From Rhodospirillales bacterium (lineage in GTDB: Bacteria > Pseudomonadota > Alphaproteobacteria > Micavibrionales > Micavibrionaceae): DNA of 64,000 nucleotides. How positions within the stretch are numbered: the first letter of the stretch is position 1; each line of letters starts with the position of its first letter. The stretch is from contig JACKIQ010000001.1 of the NCBI GenBank assembly GCA_020638365.1, forward strand, positions 1-64,000, in the 5' to 3' direction. The position numbers and the translations under genes were made by a program. Of this stretch, positions 43,275-52,129 are shown piece after piece. A model generated the notes under the pieces. The model did not search any database. It saw nothing but the letters and a program-made list of their open reading frames with translations, and was not told the origin of the DNA.

Positions 43275-43850
43275 TCAGTCGTCCTGCAGTTCGGTATCCC
43301 AGTATAAAAAGTCGCCCCAGCTTTCATGGAGGAAGTTCGGCGGGAACCGCCGTCCATGATCGTGAAGCTCAAATACGCTTGGGCGCCGCGGATCGGTGAT
43401 CGGGTACATGTCGACCTCCGAAGGCAGGCTGTTGCCCTTCTTCGTGTTACATACCCTGCACGCGGCCACGATGTTTTCCCATGTCGTGCGCCCTCCGCGC
43501 GAACGAGGGATCACATGATCGAAAGTCAATTCGTGGGTCCTGAAACGATCTCCGCAATACTGGCATGTCCACTGATCGCGTAAAAAGACGTTGAACCGTG
43601 TGAAAGCCGGTGTGCGCGCCATTGGCACATATTCACGCAAAGCCACAACGCTCGGCAGTTTCATGCTCATGCCCGGAGAGCGAACAACCCGGTCATATTC
43701 GGAAATAACGAGTACGCTCTCGCGGAAAACCGCCTTGATCGCTTCCTGCCATGGCAAGACCGAAAGCGGATAATAGCTGAGCGGTCTGAAATCCGCGTTC
43801 AGGATCAGAGCCGGACAACTTTCCAACGGCGTCATACTCAAAGGCTGCAT
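43275..43850 (-). CDS. HNH endonuclease-family protein
   Basis: This 191-residue cytosolic protein carries a C-terminal HNH domain: zinc-binding C-Q-Y-C-G and C-R-V-C-N pairs surround T-F-D-H-V-I-P-R-S-R-G-G and W-E-N-I-V-A-A. The N-terminal part (L-N-A-D-F-R-P-L-S-Y-Y-P-L-S) is shared with a widespread proteobacterial HNH group. ATG 43850 is chosen for its spacing from AGGAG; GTG 43856 is too close to it. It is preceded by a structured 5' leader. The natural DNA target is unknown. Confidence 0.9.
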   Translation of the reverse strand: MQPLSMTPLESCPALILNADFRPLSYYPLSVLPWQEAIKAVFRESVLVISEYDRVVRSPGMSMKLPSVVALREYVPMARTPAFTRFNVFLRDQWTCQYCGDRFRTHELTFDHVIPRSRGGRTTWENIVAACRVCNTKKGNSLPSEVDMYPITDPRRPSVFELHDHGRRFPPNFLHESWGDFLYWDTELQDD

Positions 43851-43856
43851 CAACAC

Positions 43857-43968
43857 ATTCTCCTTCCTTCACTTGCCGCTGACGATCTCCGTTTGCCGGA
43901 CGGGACCTGCTGCGGGGGGAACCTTGTTGCGGCCTTTGGAAGACCGCAGAGTAACAGGGTTCACGCAC
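43857..43968 (-). promoter_or_regulatory. Structured 5' leader of the HNH gene
   Basis: On the minus strand a TATAAT (43980-43975) would start a transcript near 43968. Almost at its 5' end, bases 43962-43919 fold into a two-part hairpin. GAACC-C-TGTT pairs with AACA-A-GGTTC outside, and GCGGTC with GGCCGC inside around UUCCAAA. Its outer arms are nearly perfectly complementary. About 70 further nt, with a smaller CCGT/ACGG hairpin, lead to the start codon. The structure suggests a regulated leader or stable 5' end; no known riboswitch class is recognised. Confidence 0.4.
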
Positions 43969-43980
43969 AAGAAAATTATA

Positions 43981-44223
43981 TCATGTTTGAAATAATTTCC
44001 TTAGTTTCTTTAAGGAATTCTATGCTGCGCTCCACAAATTATTGCCGCGCAACAAAATTTTAATCTTACAAAAATTGTTTTGATTACATATTATTAGCTT
44101 TAATTTTTAAGATATTTTCTCAAGTTATCGCGCCGCAATAAAAACACTGAAAGAAATATGTTTTCTGTTTTTTTTTACAGTATTTTGTAAGTTGATTTTT
44201 ATTTATTTTTTCAGATTACTTGC
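43981..44223. other. AT-rich intergenic stretch
   Basis: This 243-bp stretch between the esterase stop and the HNH promoter is strikingly A+T rich, with many A and T runs. It holds a small palindrome TTACA-N6-TGTAA near 44178-44193. I find no convincing coding frame or RNA gene. It could bind a nucleoid protein or be decayed sequence. Confidence 0.4.
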
Positions 44224-44901
44224 TTAAGTCTTCTGTATAAAAATACTTTCAAGAAATGATCCTGCTTCCTGTATGCCTTTCTGGTCTATGCTGTGGGGCA
44301 GGCCACCACACGTAAAACCGCCCACGGAAAAGTCCAGCGCTTCGAGCTTTGTTTTTGCATGGAACCAGGCGGTCACGGGTACAACGTCATCGGCTTCTCC
44401 GTGTACAAGAAGAACGGGCGGCCTTGAGTTAATTTCCTTTTCCATCCCCTCTTCCCATAACAACGCACCGGAATAGCCAACTATGCCCGCTATCTGCGGC
44501 TCGAAGCGCGGGCCGACATGCAGAGCGGTCATCGTGCCCTGCGAAAACCCGACGAGGGCCAGCGCGTCCGGGACCAGATCAGCCTTTTCAAGCTGTTCGC
44601 GCATAAAAGTTTCCAGTATAGGCGCTACGCGGCGTACACCTTCAAGCATATCCTGCGGATCGCGGGAGAGCAGCGAGAACCACTGGTAGGAATCAGGGTA
44701 GCCCGGCGGAACCATGTCACAGCGAAAGGGCGCATCGGGCGAGATGAAGAGCGCATCGGGCAGGGATTCCTGCCAATACGGAGCGAGAGCGATGAGATCA
44801 CGGCCGTTGGAGCCGACCCCGTGCAGGAGAATTACGATCTGGCGCACCGTTCCGGAGAGCGGCTCGCGGGTGTAAAAGTTCGTGATTTTTGCTTCTGTCA
44901 T
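44224..44901 (-). CDS. Carboxylesterase/phospholipase (YpfH-like)
   Basis: This 225-residue alpha/beta-hydrolase has the nucleophile elbow V-G-F-S-Q-G-T-M-T-A and the oxyanion stretch L-H-G-V-G-S-N-G-R-D. A catalytic Asp lies in H-G-E-A-D-D-V-V-P, and His in G-G-L-P-H-S-I-D. It is a member of the abhydrolase_2 esterase group and has no signal peptide, so it is cytosolic. The substrate is probably a short-chain or thioester compound, not determinable here. Confidence 0.88.
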   Translation of the reverse strand: MTEAKITNFYTREPLSGTVRQIVILLHGVGSNGRDLIALAPYWQESLPDALFISPDAPFRCDMVPPGYPDSYQWFSLLSRDPQDMLEGVRRVAPILETFMREQLEKADLVPDALALVGFSQGTMTALHVGPRFEPQIAGIVGYSGALLWEEGMEKEINSRPPVLLVHGEADDVVPVTAWFHAKTKLEALDFSVGGFTCGGLPHSIDQKGIQEAGSFLESIFIQKT

Positions 44902-44977
44902 GCGCTTTGCTTAGCATATCCTTTACGCGGGAAAAAGCGCCTATTCCAATTCAAAACACCTTGGAAGGCCGTTACGC

Positions 44978-46021
44978 GTGGTTTATACAGATGGCATGAT
45001 GTGTTTTTCGCGTATATTTCTTCTCTCCGCGCTGTGTTCCACGATTGTGTTTTCCGGCTTTCCTGCCCTGGCGGGAGATAAAGGGGATAGTCCTACCACC
45101 ATCAGCGTTTCCATAGAGAACGATAATTTCGGGGGTAACTCCGACCGTTATTACACCAGCGGCGTCCGGTTGAGCTGGTTTAACGAGGGAATCGACGTTC
45201 CGCCGGTCATCGACAAGATGGCGGACCGGGTGCCGACTTTCGACCTGAATGAAACGACCAGCGTTTACTATACATTCGGACAAAATCTTTACTCGCCCAA
45301 AAATATCAGACTGGAGGACCAGCCTCAGGACGACCGCCCGTGGGCCGGGTTTCTTTACGGCTCTGTGGGCCTGTCGACGACGACCTGGAATGCGCAGGTC
45401 CCCGCCCATATCGACGATCTTGAATTTACGCTGGGCGTAGTCGGGCCGGAGGCGCTGGGCAAGCCTACGCAGAGGTTTGTCCATAGATATTTCACAGGCT
45501 CCCCCGATCCGCGGGGCTGGAAGAACCAGCTTGATTTCGAGCCGGGATTTATCGTGTCGTGGCAGCGGCGCATGCCTCAAGCGTTCTCTTATGACGAGGG
45601 GCCGTTCACGTTCCGGATAGAACCTAATTTTTCCATCGCGCTTGGAAATATCTATACCTATGGCGGTGTCGGAGCGACGTTCGTTCTCGGATCGAGCCTG
45701 AACGAGGACACGCCGCCGCGCGTGCGGCCCTCTATTCCTGGAACCGGGGTGTTTTCCAAGACCGATCACGGGTTGAACTGGCAGATCTTCGCAGGACTTG
45801 ACGGGCGCGTGGTCGGGCGGAATATTTTTCTGGACGGAAATACGTTTTCCGACAGCCACAGCGTGGACAAGAAATATCTGGTGGGAGATGCGAGCGCCGG
45901 ATTTTCTCTTAGCTATGATGATTACAGGTTGTCATACACGCTGAATGCGCGTTCGAACGAATTCGATACGCAGGACGAGACCAGCATTTTCGGCTCCGTC
46001 ACTCTGACCAAACGGTTCTAG
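44978..46021 (+). CDS. LpxR-family lipid A deacylase-like outer-membrane protein
   Basis: LpxR-type enzymes remove the 3'-acyloxyacyl chain of lipid A at the outer membrane. The 347-residue protein has a signal peptide (L-L-S-A-L-C-S-T-I-V-F-S-G-F-P-A-L-A) and a 12-strand-type barrel ending in phenylalanine. The active-site pattern is kept: E-N-D-N near the mature N-terminus, Y-Y-T-S-G, and a later V-H-R-Y-F-T-G with G-W-K-N-Q-L. GTG 44978 is favoured because GGAAGG lies 9 nt upstream. Activity on this organism's lipid A is inferred from the family. Confidence 0.82.
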   Translation: MVYTDGMMCFSRIFLLSALCSTIVFSGFPALAGDKGDSPTTISVSIENDNFGGNSDRYYTSGVRLSWFNEGIDVPPVIDKMADRVPTFDLNETTSVYYTFGQNLYSPKNIRLEDQPQDDRPWAGFLYGSVGLSTTTWNAQVPAHIDDLEFTLGVVGPEALGKPTQRFVHRYFTGSPDPRGWKNQLDFEPGFIVSWQRRMPQAFSYDEGPFTFRIEPNFSIALGNIYTYGGVGATFVLGSSLNEDTPPRVRPSIPGTGVFSKTDHGLNWQIFAGLDGRVVGRNIFLDGNTFSDSHSVDKKYLVGDASAGFSLSYDDYRLSYTLNARSNEFDTQDETSIFGSVTLTKRF

Positions 46022-46109
46022 GGTTTTCCTCATCCGATTTGCCGCTTTGGGGGTTTCCGCTTTTTCATACTAGCCTTTTGCATTATGCTCTGTAGCTCAG
46101 GAGAGGTTC

Positions 46110-46424
46110 ATGAAATACGATCTTCTGCATATACAGGGGAAACCTTACGTTCTTATTCCGCTTCACGATTACCGCTCAATGAGCGGAGAGCAGCCCGAGT
46201 CGGATCTGCCTTCGGATATTCTTGACCGGCTGCTGGCACGGGAAGAAAGCCCTTTGAAAATCATCCGCAAACACCGCGGATTTACGCAAAAGGAACTGGC
46301 GGATATTACTGGAATTTCCCGTCCCTATCTGACCGAGATCGAGACGGGCAAGAAAGACGGCTCCATCCGCGCGATGAAGGTTCTAGCGGACGCGTTGCGG
46401 GTCGATCTGGGGCTTTTGGTCTAA
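46110..46424 (+). CDS. XRE-family regulator with Phd-like N-terminus
   Basis: In this 104-residue protein, the first 25 residues (L-H-I-Q-G-K-P-Y-V-L-I-P-L-H-D-Y) resemble the dimerisation strand of Phd/YefM antitoxins. The C-terminal 55 residues are an XRE helix-turn-helix (F-T-Q-K-E-L-A-D-I-T-G-I-S-R-P-Y-L-T-E-I-E-T-G-K). The combination looks like an antitoxin-type transcription factor. A GNAT enzyme follows 43 nt downstream, but no recognisable toxin is adjacent. Confidence 0.85.
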   Translation: MKYDLLHIQGKPYVLIPLHDYRSMSGEQPESDLPSDILDRLLAREESPLKIIRKHRGFTQKELADITGISRPYLTEIETGKKDGSIRAMKVLADALRVDLGLLV

Positions 46425-46467
46425 AAAATCCTTTTCGGACGGTCTTGGGCCGTGCTATTTTGACATA

Positions 46468-46941
46468 ATGTACAGAAACGCCCACTTAGACGACATCGAT
46501 TCCATCATCGCGCTGGAGAGCGCCGCGTACGGGATTCCGCCGATGATCGTGCAAGCCCAGATGCCCTTCATGCGTCAGGAATGGATGCAGGCTATCGAGG
46601 GGGATCAGGTTTTATGCCTCGACAACCCGGAGGGCGCCCTTATTGGAGCGATCCATGTTTCGGAGCGCGACGTTACCTCAGCCGGGTCTGAGCGGACTCT
46701 CGTTTCGCTTATGGTTTCGCCCGAGGCGCAGCGAAGCGGACATGGCGGCGCGTTGCTCAGGAGCTTTCTTGATGTTTGCGACCAGAGCGGGCATACAGCT
46801 GCACTGAAAGTGGCTCCCACCAACACAGGAGCTATCCATCTTTATCAACGAAGCGGTTTCAAAAAGACAGGGCGCGAGGATGGCGGGCTGCTACGCATGG
46901 TGCGCGACCCGAATCCTGAAGGCGATACCCTCGAATTATAG
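46468..46941 (+). CDS. GNAT-family N-acetyltransferase
   Basis: This 157-residue protein has the GNAT fold: L-V-S-L-M-V-S-P-E-A-Q-R-S-G-H-G-G-A-L-L provides the acetyl-CoA-binding Q-x-x-G-x-G/A loop. L-K-V-A-P-T-N-T-G-A-I-H-L-Y-Q-R-S-G-F-K supplies the C-terminal motif. It might share a transcript with the XRE regulator upstream. The substrate (protein, amine or tRNA) is not predictable. It is convergent with the DUF853 gene, 8 nt apart. Confidence 0.88.
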   Translation: MYRNAHLDDIDSIIALESAAYGIPPMIVQAQMPFMRQEWMQAIEGDQVLCLDNPEGALIGAIHVSERDVTSAGSERTLVSLMVSPEAQRSGHGGALLRSFLDVCDQSGHTAALKVAPTNTGAIHLYQRSGFKKTGREDGGLLRMVRDPNPEGDTLEL

Positions 46942-46949
46942 TTTTTTAA

Positions 46950-48449
46950 CTATCGCTTGAACGCACCCATGATGCCGCGGATGATTTCGCGGCTGATCTG
47001 GCGGCCGACCGAGGTGCTGACAGAGCGTACCACGGACATGACAGCCGCTTCGGCCGGAGTCTGGCGTCTTGATGCGGGGCGGCGGCTTGGCCCTTCAGTC
47101 CCGGTCTGCTTCACCGCTTCCTGTTCTTTGACCTGTTTGGCGACCTTTTCCGCGCGCTTCTGAAGGATTTCGTAGGCGGACTCGTTATCCACGGTTTGAT
47201 CATATTTTTTGCCCATGAGAGAGCTAGAGAGCGCGGTTTTGCGTGCGCTGTCGGATGCGGCGCCAAGCTTGGCCGAGGGCGGACGGATCAGCGTGCGCTG
47301 CACGATCGAGGGCTGGCCTTTCTCTTCGAGGGTGGAGACCAGCGCCTCTCCCACGCCAAGATCGGTTATGACTTCGGCCACGTTGAATTCCGGGTTTTCG
47401 CGGTAGGTTTCGGCGGCCTGCCGGATCGCCTTCTGCTGACGCGGGGTAAAGGCGCGAAGGGCGTGCTGGACACGGTTACCCAACTGGCCCAGAACCGTTT
47501 CGGGAATATCGTCCGGGTTCTGCGTGACAAAGAACACCCCTACCCCCTTCGAGCGGATCAGGCGTACGACCTGCTCGACTTTTTCGAGGAGGGATTTCGG
47601 CGCGTCGTTAAAGAGCAAATGGGCCTCGTCGAAGAAGAAAACCATTTTGGGACGGTCGGCATCTCCGGCTTCGGGCAGTTCCTCGAAGAGTTCCGAGAGC
47701 ATCCAGAGCAGGAAGGTTGCGTACAGGCGCGGGGAGAGCATCAGCCGGTCTGCGGCCAGAATGTTGACCATGCCATACCCATCGCGGTCCGTGCGCATGA
47801 AATCGCGGAGATCAAGAGCCGGTTCGCCGAAGAATTTTTCGCCGCCCTGCGATTCGAGATTCAGGAGGGCGCGTTGAATCGTGGCGATGGATTGCGGGGT
47901 GACGTTGCCGTACGTGGCCGAGATTTCAGCACGCTGTTCATTCATGACATTCAGAAATGCCCGTAAATCCTTGAGATCGAGAAGGAGAAGTCCCTGCTCG
48001 TCGGCGACGCGGAACGCGATGTTCAGTACGCCTTCCTGCGTGTCGTTGAGTTCGAGAATACGCGCGAGAAGCAGCGGGCCTATTTCCGAAATGGTGGTTC
48101 GGACGGGGTGGCCCTGCTCGCCGAAGAGATCCCAGAATGTCACCGGGCAGGCGCGGGACTGGTATTCTTCGTTGAGGCCGATCTTTTCGGAGCGCTTGAC
48201 CAGAAAATCCTCTTTTTCCGAAGGCAGGCACAGGCCGGAGAGGTCGCCCTTTACGTCGGCCATAAAGACCGGCACGCCCGCATCGGAGAATCCTTCGGCC
48301 AGAACCTGAAGCGTGACTGTCTTTCCCGTTCCGGTCGCACCGGCAATCAGGCCGTGGCGGTTGCCCCATTTGAGCGGAAAATATTGCGGGGCCGGTTCGT
48401 TTCCGACACTTTCACCCACATAGATTGAATCTTCGCGCAGTTTCGTCAT
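46950..48449 (-). CDS. HerA-like ATPase of the DUF853/YjgR family
   Basis: This 499-residue protein belongs to the HerA/FtsK ATPase superfamily. Walker A is I-A-G-A-T-G-T-G-K-T-V-T-L, Walker B is V-F-F-F-D-E-A-H-L-L-F, and a later V-F-F-V-T-Q-N-P-D-D-I-P is sensor-like. The C-terminus is basic and helical. The family is thought to act in DNA processing, but no NurA-type nuclease lies nearby. It appears to be a single gene; a short gap separates it from metC on the same strand. Confidence 0.9.
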   Translation of the reverse strand: MTKLREDSIYVGESVGNEPAPQYFPLKWGNRHGLIAGATGTGKTVTLQVLAEGFSDAGVPVFMADVKGDLSGLCLPSEKEDFLVKRSEKIGLNEEYQSRACPVTFWDLFGEQGHPVRTTISEIGPLLLARILELNDTQEGVLNIAFRVADEQGLLLLDLKDLRAFLNVMNEQRAEISATYGNVTPQSIATIQRALLNLESQGGEKFFGEPALDLRDFMRTDRDGYGMVNILAADRLMLSPRLYATFLLWMLSELFEELPEAGDADRPKMVFFFDEAHLLFNDAPKSLLEKVEQVVRLIRSKGVGVFFVTQNPDDIPETVLGQLGNRVQHALRAFTPRQQKAIRQAAETYRENPEFNVAEVITDLGVGEALVSTLEEKGQPSIVQRTLIRPPSAKLGAASDSARKTALSSSLMGKKYDQTVDNESAYEILQKRAEKVAKQVKEQEAVKQTGTEGPSRRPASRRQTPAEAAVMSVVRSVSTSVGRQISREIIRGIMGAFKR

Positions 48450-48479
48450 GGTCTTCCTCAGGTTTGTTGAGTTTGCACA

Positions 48480-49661
48480 TTAGCAATATTTATTAAAACG
48501 CTCAAATGCCTGCTGGAGATCGGCGATCAGATCTTCGGGATCTTCGAGGCCGATCTGCAGGCGCAGGCACGCGCCCCTTTCCGTCCACGGCACGGCGGAT
48601 CGGCAGTTTTCCAGCGCCTGGGGCTGGAGAAGGCTTTCATAGCCTCCCCAGCTGCTGCCGATAGGAAAAAGATTCAGGTTGTTCACGAACTGCGAGACAG
48701 CCTTTTTGGGCGCTTCCTTCAGCAGAATGGCGATCAGGCCGTTCGCGCCTGAAAAATCGCGTTTCCAGAGCTTATGGTTGGGATCGTTCTTCAGCGCCGG
48801 GTAGTAGACGCGTTTTATCTCCGGTCTTTTTTCAAGCCATTGCGCGACCTTCAAGGCATTCTGCGCATTCTGCTTCATGCGGACGGGCATGGTGCGCAGG
48901 CCGCGCAGGGCCAGCCATAATTCATCGGGCGCAGCGCAGGTTCCCAGATGCAGCGCCCCGCGCTTGAGCGTCCTGTAATTCTTTTGCGTGTCGGCCACGG
49001 CCACGCCGAGGCTGATATCCGAATGGCCGCCCACATATTTGGTTGCGGACTGGATCGCGATATTCACGCCATGCTCGATGGGCCGGAAGAGCAGCCCGCC
49101 GGACCAGCTGTTATCCAGCATCGTTACAATGCCGCGTTTTTTCGCGATAGAGGCAATGGCGGGGACATCCTGTATTTCAAACGTGGCCGAGCCGGGCGAT
49201 TCCATGTAAATCAGGCTGGTGTTCCTGCGGATTTTCTTTTCGATGCCCTTACCGATCAGCGGGTCGTAATATTCGACCTCCACGCCCATGCGGGTCAGGG
49301 TATTATCGCAAAAAATGCGGGTCGGGGGGTAAATGGAATCGCAGAACAAGACATGGTCGCCTGCTTTTACGAAGGCGAGAACAGCGGTCGTGATCGCGGC
49401 GAGGCCCGAAGGCCCGGTGATCGCATTATAGCCTCCTTCGAGTTCGGCCATCGCCAGTTCGAAGGCTTCGCTTACCGGATTTCCCGTGCGCCCGTACCGG
49501 AATTTGTGGTTCGGGTTCTCGTAGGCTTCGAGCGAGGGATACATGATCGTCGAGCAGCGGCCCACCGGCAGGTTGGCAAGACCGAAGAACGCATCGGGGT
49601 TTCTGCCCGCGTGCATGAGTTTCGTATTAGGACCTAATGGTTTTTTGGATTTTCTGCTCAT
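48480..49661 (-). CDS. metC: Cystathionine beta-lyase, PLP-dependent
   Basis: MetC cleaves cystathionine to homocysteine in methionine synthesis. The 393-residue protein shows the Cys/Met metabolism PLP fold: Y-G-R-T-G-N-P, the PLP lysine in Q-S-A-T-K-Y-V-G-G-H-S-D, and W-G-G-Y-E-S-L near the end. The Cys/Met family also includes cystathionine gamma-lyases; the S-W-G-G-Y-E motif favours beta-lyase. Its start overlaps the nitrilase stop by 4 nt, so the two are co-transcribed with grxC. Confidence 0.88.
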   Translation of the reverse strand: MSRKSKKPLGPNTKLMHAGRNPDAFFGLANLPVGRCSTIMYPSLEAYENPNHKFRYGRTGNPVSEAFELAMAELEGGYNAITGPSGLAAITTAVLAFVKAGDHVLFCDSIYPPTRIFCDNTLTRMGVEVEYYDPLIGKGIEKKIRRNTSLIYMESPGSATFEIQDVPAIASIAKKRGIVTMLDNSWSGGLLFRPIEHGVNIAIQSATKYVGGHSDISLGVAVADTQKNYRTLKRGALHLGTCAAPDELWLALRGLRTMPVRMKQNAQNALKVAQWLEKRPEIKRVYYPALKNDPNHKLWKRDFSGANGLIAILLKEAPKKAVSQFVNNLNLFPIGSSWGGYESLLQPQALENCRSAVPWTERGACLRLQIGLEDPEDLIADLQQAFERFNKYC

Positions 49662-50485
49662 GACCTGACCTTGTATTTCCTGTCGTGCAAGAGAGAGGGA
49701 ATGCGCGTGCGTGCTGCTTCCACTTCGGAAAGATCGAGTTCAGCAGTAACTACACCGACTTTTTCGCCGCCTTCCGCAAGTATCTTACCCCACGGATCTA
49801 TAATCAGGGAATGGCCCCATGTCTTGCGCCCGCCTTCATGTTCCCCGGTCTGGCCCGGGGCGATGACGAAGCTTCCGGTTTCGATAGCACGTGCGCGCAA
49901 GAGGGTTTCCCAGTGTGCCTTCCCGGTCGGAACCGTAAAGGCGGCGGGGATGAGAAGGATGCCCGCTCCTGCCTTGGCAAGATCACGATAAAGATACGCA
50001 AAGCGCAGATCGTAGCAAATGCTCATGCCCATCCCGCCCCACGGAGTCCACGCGACGACGGCCTCGGTTCCGGGTTCGATCACTTCGCTTTCGCCGTATT
50101 TTTCCTTTTCGGAGAGAACGACATCGAAGAGGTGGATCTTGTCGTAGTGGACGGCAAGATTTCCCTGATCGTCAAAAAGAAAGCTGCGATTATAGAGCTT
50201 GTCTTCCGAAGCTTTTACCGCCATAGAGCCAATCAGGATCCAGACTCCCAGTTCCTTGGCCAAGGCGGAGAAGCGCGGAAGGCCGGGATGATCCTCCTGC
50301 GCGGGCGCTGAATTGAGTTTTTCAACCGAGGGCATACGGATATGGCAGGTGTTTTCGGGCGTAGCGATAAATTTCGCGCCCTGCGCGGCGGCCTGACGTA
50401 TCAGTTTTTCGGCTTCGTCCAGATTGCCGGTTATGACCGGACCGCTGCTCATCTGGATACAGGCAGCCTTGAGTTTTTGCTCCAT
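49658..50485 (-). CDS. Nitrilase-superfamily amidase (Nit1/YbeM-like)
   Basis: This 275-residue protein belongs to the carbon-nitrogen hydrolase family. Its Glu-Lys-Cys triad is seen in T-P-E-N-T, Y-D-K-I-H-L-F-D-V and M-S-I-C-Y-D-L-R-F. The H-L-F-D-V and A-F-T-V-P-T-G segments match the Nit1 group, whose members hydrolyse deaminated glutathione as a repair reaction. Adjacent grxC (3 nt upstream) fits a glutathione link, though this is inference. It overlaps metC by 4 nt. Confidence 0.88.
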   Translation of the reverse strand: MEQKLKAACIQMSSGPVITGNLDEAEKLIRQAAAQGAKFIATPENTCHIRMPSVEKLNSAPAQEDHPGLPRFSALAKELGVWILIGSMAVKASEDKLYNRSFLFDDQGNLAVHYDKIHLFDVVLSEKEKYGESEVIEPGTEAVVAWTPWGGMGMSICYDLRFAYLYRDLAKAGAGILLIPAAFTVPTGKAHWETLLRARAIETGSFVIAPGQTGEHEGGRKTWGHSLIIDPWGKILAEGGEKVGVVTAELDLSEVEAARTRIPSLLHDRKYKVRS

Positions 50486-50488
50486 CCC

Positions 50489-50749
50489 CTACCCCGCGAG
50501 CGCCGGATCAAGCTCGCCTCTGGCGTCCAGCGCGTGAATATCGTCGCAGCCCCCGTAGTGCTTGCCGTTGATGAAAATCTGCGGTACGGAATCGGGTCCG
50601 CCGGTGCGTTCGATCATTTTTGCGCGGGCCGCGTTGTCCCCCGTAATATTGTATTCCGAGTATTTCACGCCCTTGGAATCCAGAAGCGCCTTGGCGCGGA
50701 TGCAGTACGGGCAGGTGGTCCAAGTATAGATTTCGACTTTCGGGGCGGG
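50489..50749 (-). CDS. grxC: Glutaredoxin 3
   Basis: This 86-residue dithiol glutaredoxin has active site T-T-C-P-Y-C, glutathione-binding S-V-P-Q-I-F-I-N and G-G-C-D-D-I. It reduces protein disulfides and glutathione mixed disulfides in the cytosol. ATG 50749 is chosen because the upstream in-frame ATG at 50782 would add a basic tail absent from the family, and AGAG lies before it. It heads the grxC-nit-metC unit, and ubiH starts on the other strand 121 nt away. Confidence 0.94.
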   Translation of the reverse strand, partial: PAPKVEIYTWTTCPYCIRAKALLDSKGVKYSEYNITGDNAARAKMIERTGGPDSVPQIFINGKHYGGCDDIHALDARGELDPALAG

Positions 50750-50870
50750 CATAATTTTTACTCTCTTTGTTTTCTTTCGCACAGAATTTCGTGCGGTTTA
50801 CATTGCCAGTAATCCTATTCAGGCGTAAAACGGTTAAGTTTTAAACACGCCAAACTTCAAGGACTTTACC

Positions 50871-52124
50871 ATGAAAGGGGCAAAAGAAAACAGGAAAGCC
50901 GCGAAAAACCCCGATCTTCTGATCGCCGGGGGCGGGCTTGCCGGGCTTGCACTGGCCGCCATTCTGGGACGCGCGGGAGCAATGGTGGATGTGGTTGATC
51001 CGTCCCCTGCCCCGGAACCGCTGAAAGGCCTTATCCCCTCTGGGCGGACCGTCGCGCTGATGGAAAGTTCTCTTAATATCCTGCGCGCGGCGGGGATCGG
51101 CGATGTGCTTGAGAGGTTTGGCTGCCCGCTTGAGGTTATGCGGATTATTGACGACAGCCGCGCACAGGACGAGCCGATTGTCCGCGATTTCGAAGCTAAC
51201 GATATCGGCATGGCGCGGTTCGGGATGAATGTTCCCAATAACATTTTGCGTTCCGCGCTTTTCGAGGCGGTGAAAGGCCTTCCTAATGTGCGGCTTCATA
51301 CCGGGCGCAGCGTTAATAGTTACCAGCCAAATACGCAAAATGTCCGTATCGAACTTGATAACGGTTATGAAATTTTTGCAAAACTGCTCGCCGGGGCGGA
51401 CGGGCGCGGGTCTATCGTCCGCACTATCTCCGGGATCGAAACACACAAGGTTGAGTACGGGCAGAGCGCAATTACCTGCATCGTCAATCATTCACGCAGC
51501 CATAGCAATACCGCGACCGAGTTCCACAGGCCGGGAGGACCGCTTGCCTTCGTACCGATGACCGGCAACCAGAGCAGTATCGTATGGATCGAGAAAACCG
51601 AGCAGGCCGAGGCGCTGATCGCCCTGCCGCGCGAGGCTTTCGAGCAAACCCTTCAGGCCAGAAGCGCGAATATTCTTGGAGGAATCACGCTGGAGTCGCC
51701 GCCGGAATGCTGGCCGCTGGTCAGCCTGAGGGCGCGCAGCCTGAAGGCGGAACGAACCGTCATTCTTGCCGAGGCCGCGCATGTGATGTCGCCGATCACC
51801 GCGCAGGGCCTGAATTTGAGTCTTCGGGACGTGGCGGCTCTGGCCGAGACGGTCATCGACCATTTGCGGCTTGGGCTGGACCCGGGCGCGGAGTCCGCCA
51901 TCAGGACGTTCGAAAAACGCCGGACACCCGATGTGTTCAGCCGGGTGGCGTGGGTCGATTTTTTAAACCGGATCGTGGCTGACGACAAAGAGCCGGTCAA
52001 GGATCTAAGACGTGCCGGACTGAAGGCCGTATCACGCATTGCACCCCTGCGGCACGTGGCCATGCGTTACGCTCTGGCGCCGTCCGTCGATGAAGGGCGG
52101 CTTGCGCAGGGGCTTCCTCTGTAA
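50871..52124 (+). CDS. UbiH/UbiF/COQ6-type ubiquinone hydroxylase
   Basis: This 417-residue FAD monooxygenase hydroxylates a ubiquinone ring intermediate. FAD-binding is by I-A-G-G-G-L-A-G-L-A-L-A, A-G-A-D-G-R-G-S-I-V-R and the late H-V-M-S-P-I-T-A-Q-G-L-N-L. The C-terminal basic end follows the family. It cannot be assigned to one ring position from sequence; alphaproteobacteria often use one broad hydroxylase (UbiL/UbiM or Coq6 types). It is convergent with comF, 5 nt apart. Confidence 0.88.
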   Translation: MKGAKENRKAAKNPDLLIAGGGLAGLALAAILGRAGAMVDVVDPSPAPEPLKGLIPSGRTVALMESSLNILRAAGIGDVLERFGCPLEVMRIIDDSRAQDEPIVRDFEANDIGMARFGMNVPNNILRSALFEAVKGLPNVRLHTGRSVNSYQPNTQNVRIELDNGYEIFAKLLAGADGRGSIVRTISGIETHKVEYGQSAITCIVNHSRSHSNTATEFHRPGGPLAFVPMTGNQSSIVWIEKTEQAEALIALPREAFEQTLQARSANILGGITLESPPECWPLVSLRARSLKAERTVILAEAAHVMSPITAQGLNLSLRDVAALAETVIDHLRLGLDPGAESAIRTFEKRRTPDVFSRVAWVDFLNRIVADDKEPVKDLRRAGLKAVSRIAPLRHVAMRYALAPSVDEGRLAQGLPL

Positions 52125-52129
52125 AATTT

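Noticed and set aside
43863..43962. Possible signal-recognition-particle or other known small RNA
   Set aside because: The hairpin lacks the conserved GGAA/GCAGCC loop region of SRP RNA, and sits directly upstream of a coding start, so a leader is more likely.
47196..47966. Long open frame on the plus strand inside the HerA-like ATPase gene
   Set aside because: It is a mirror of the ATPase coding frame, with no ribosome site and no recognisable protein features.
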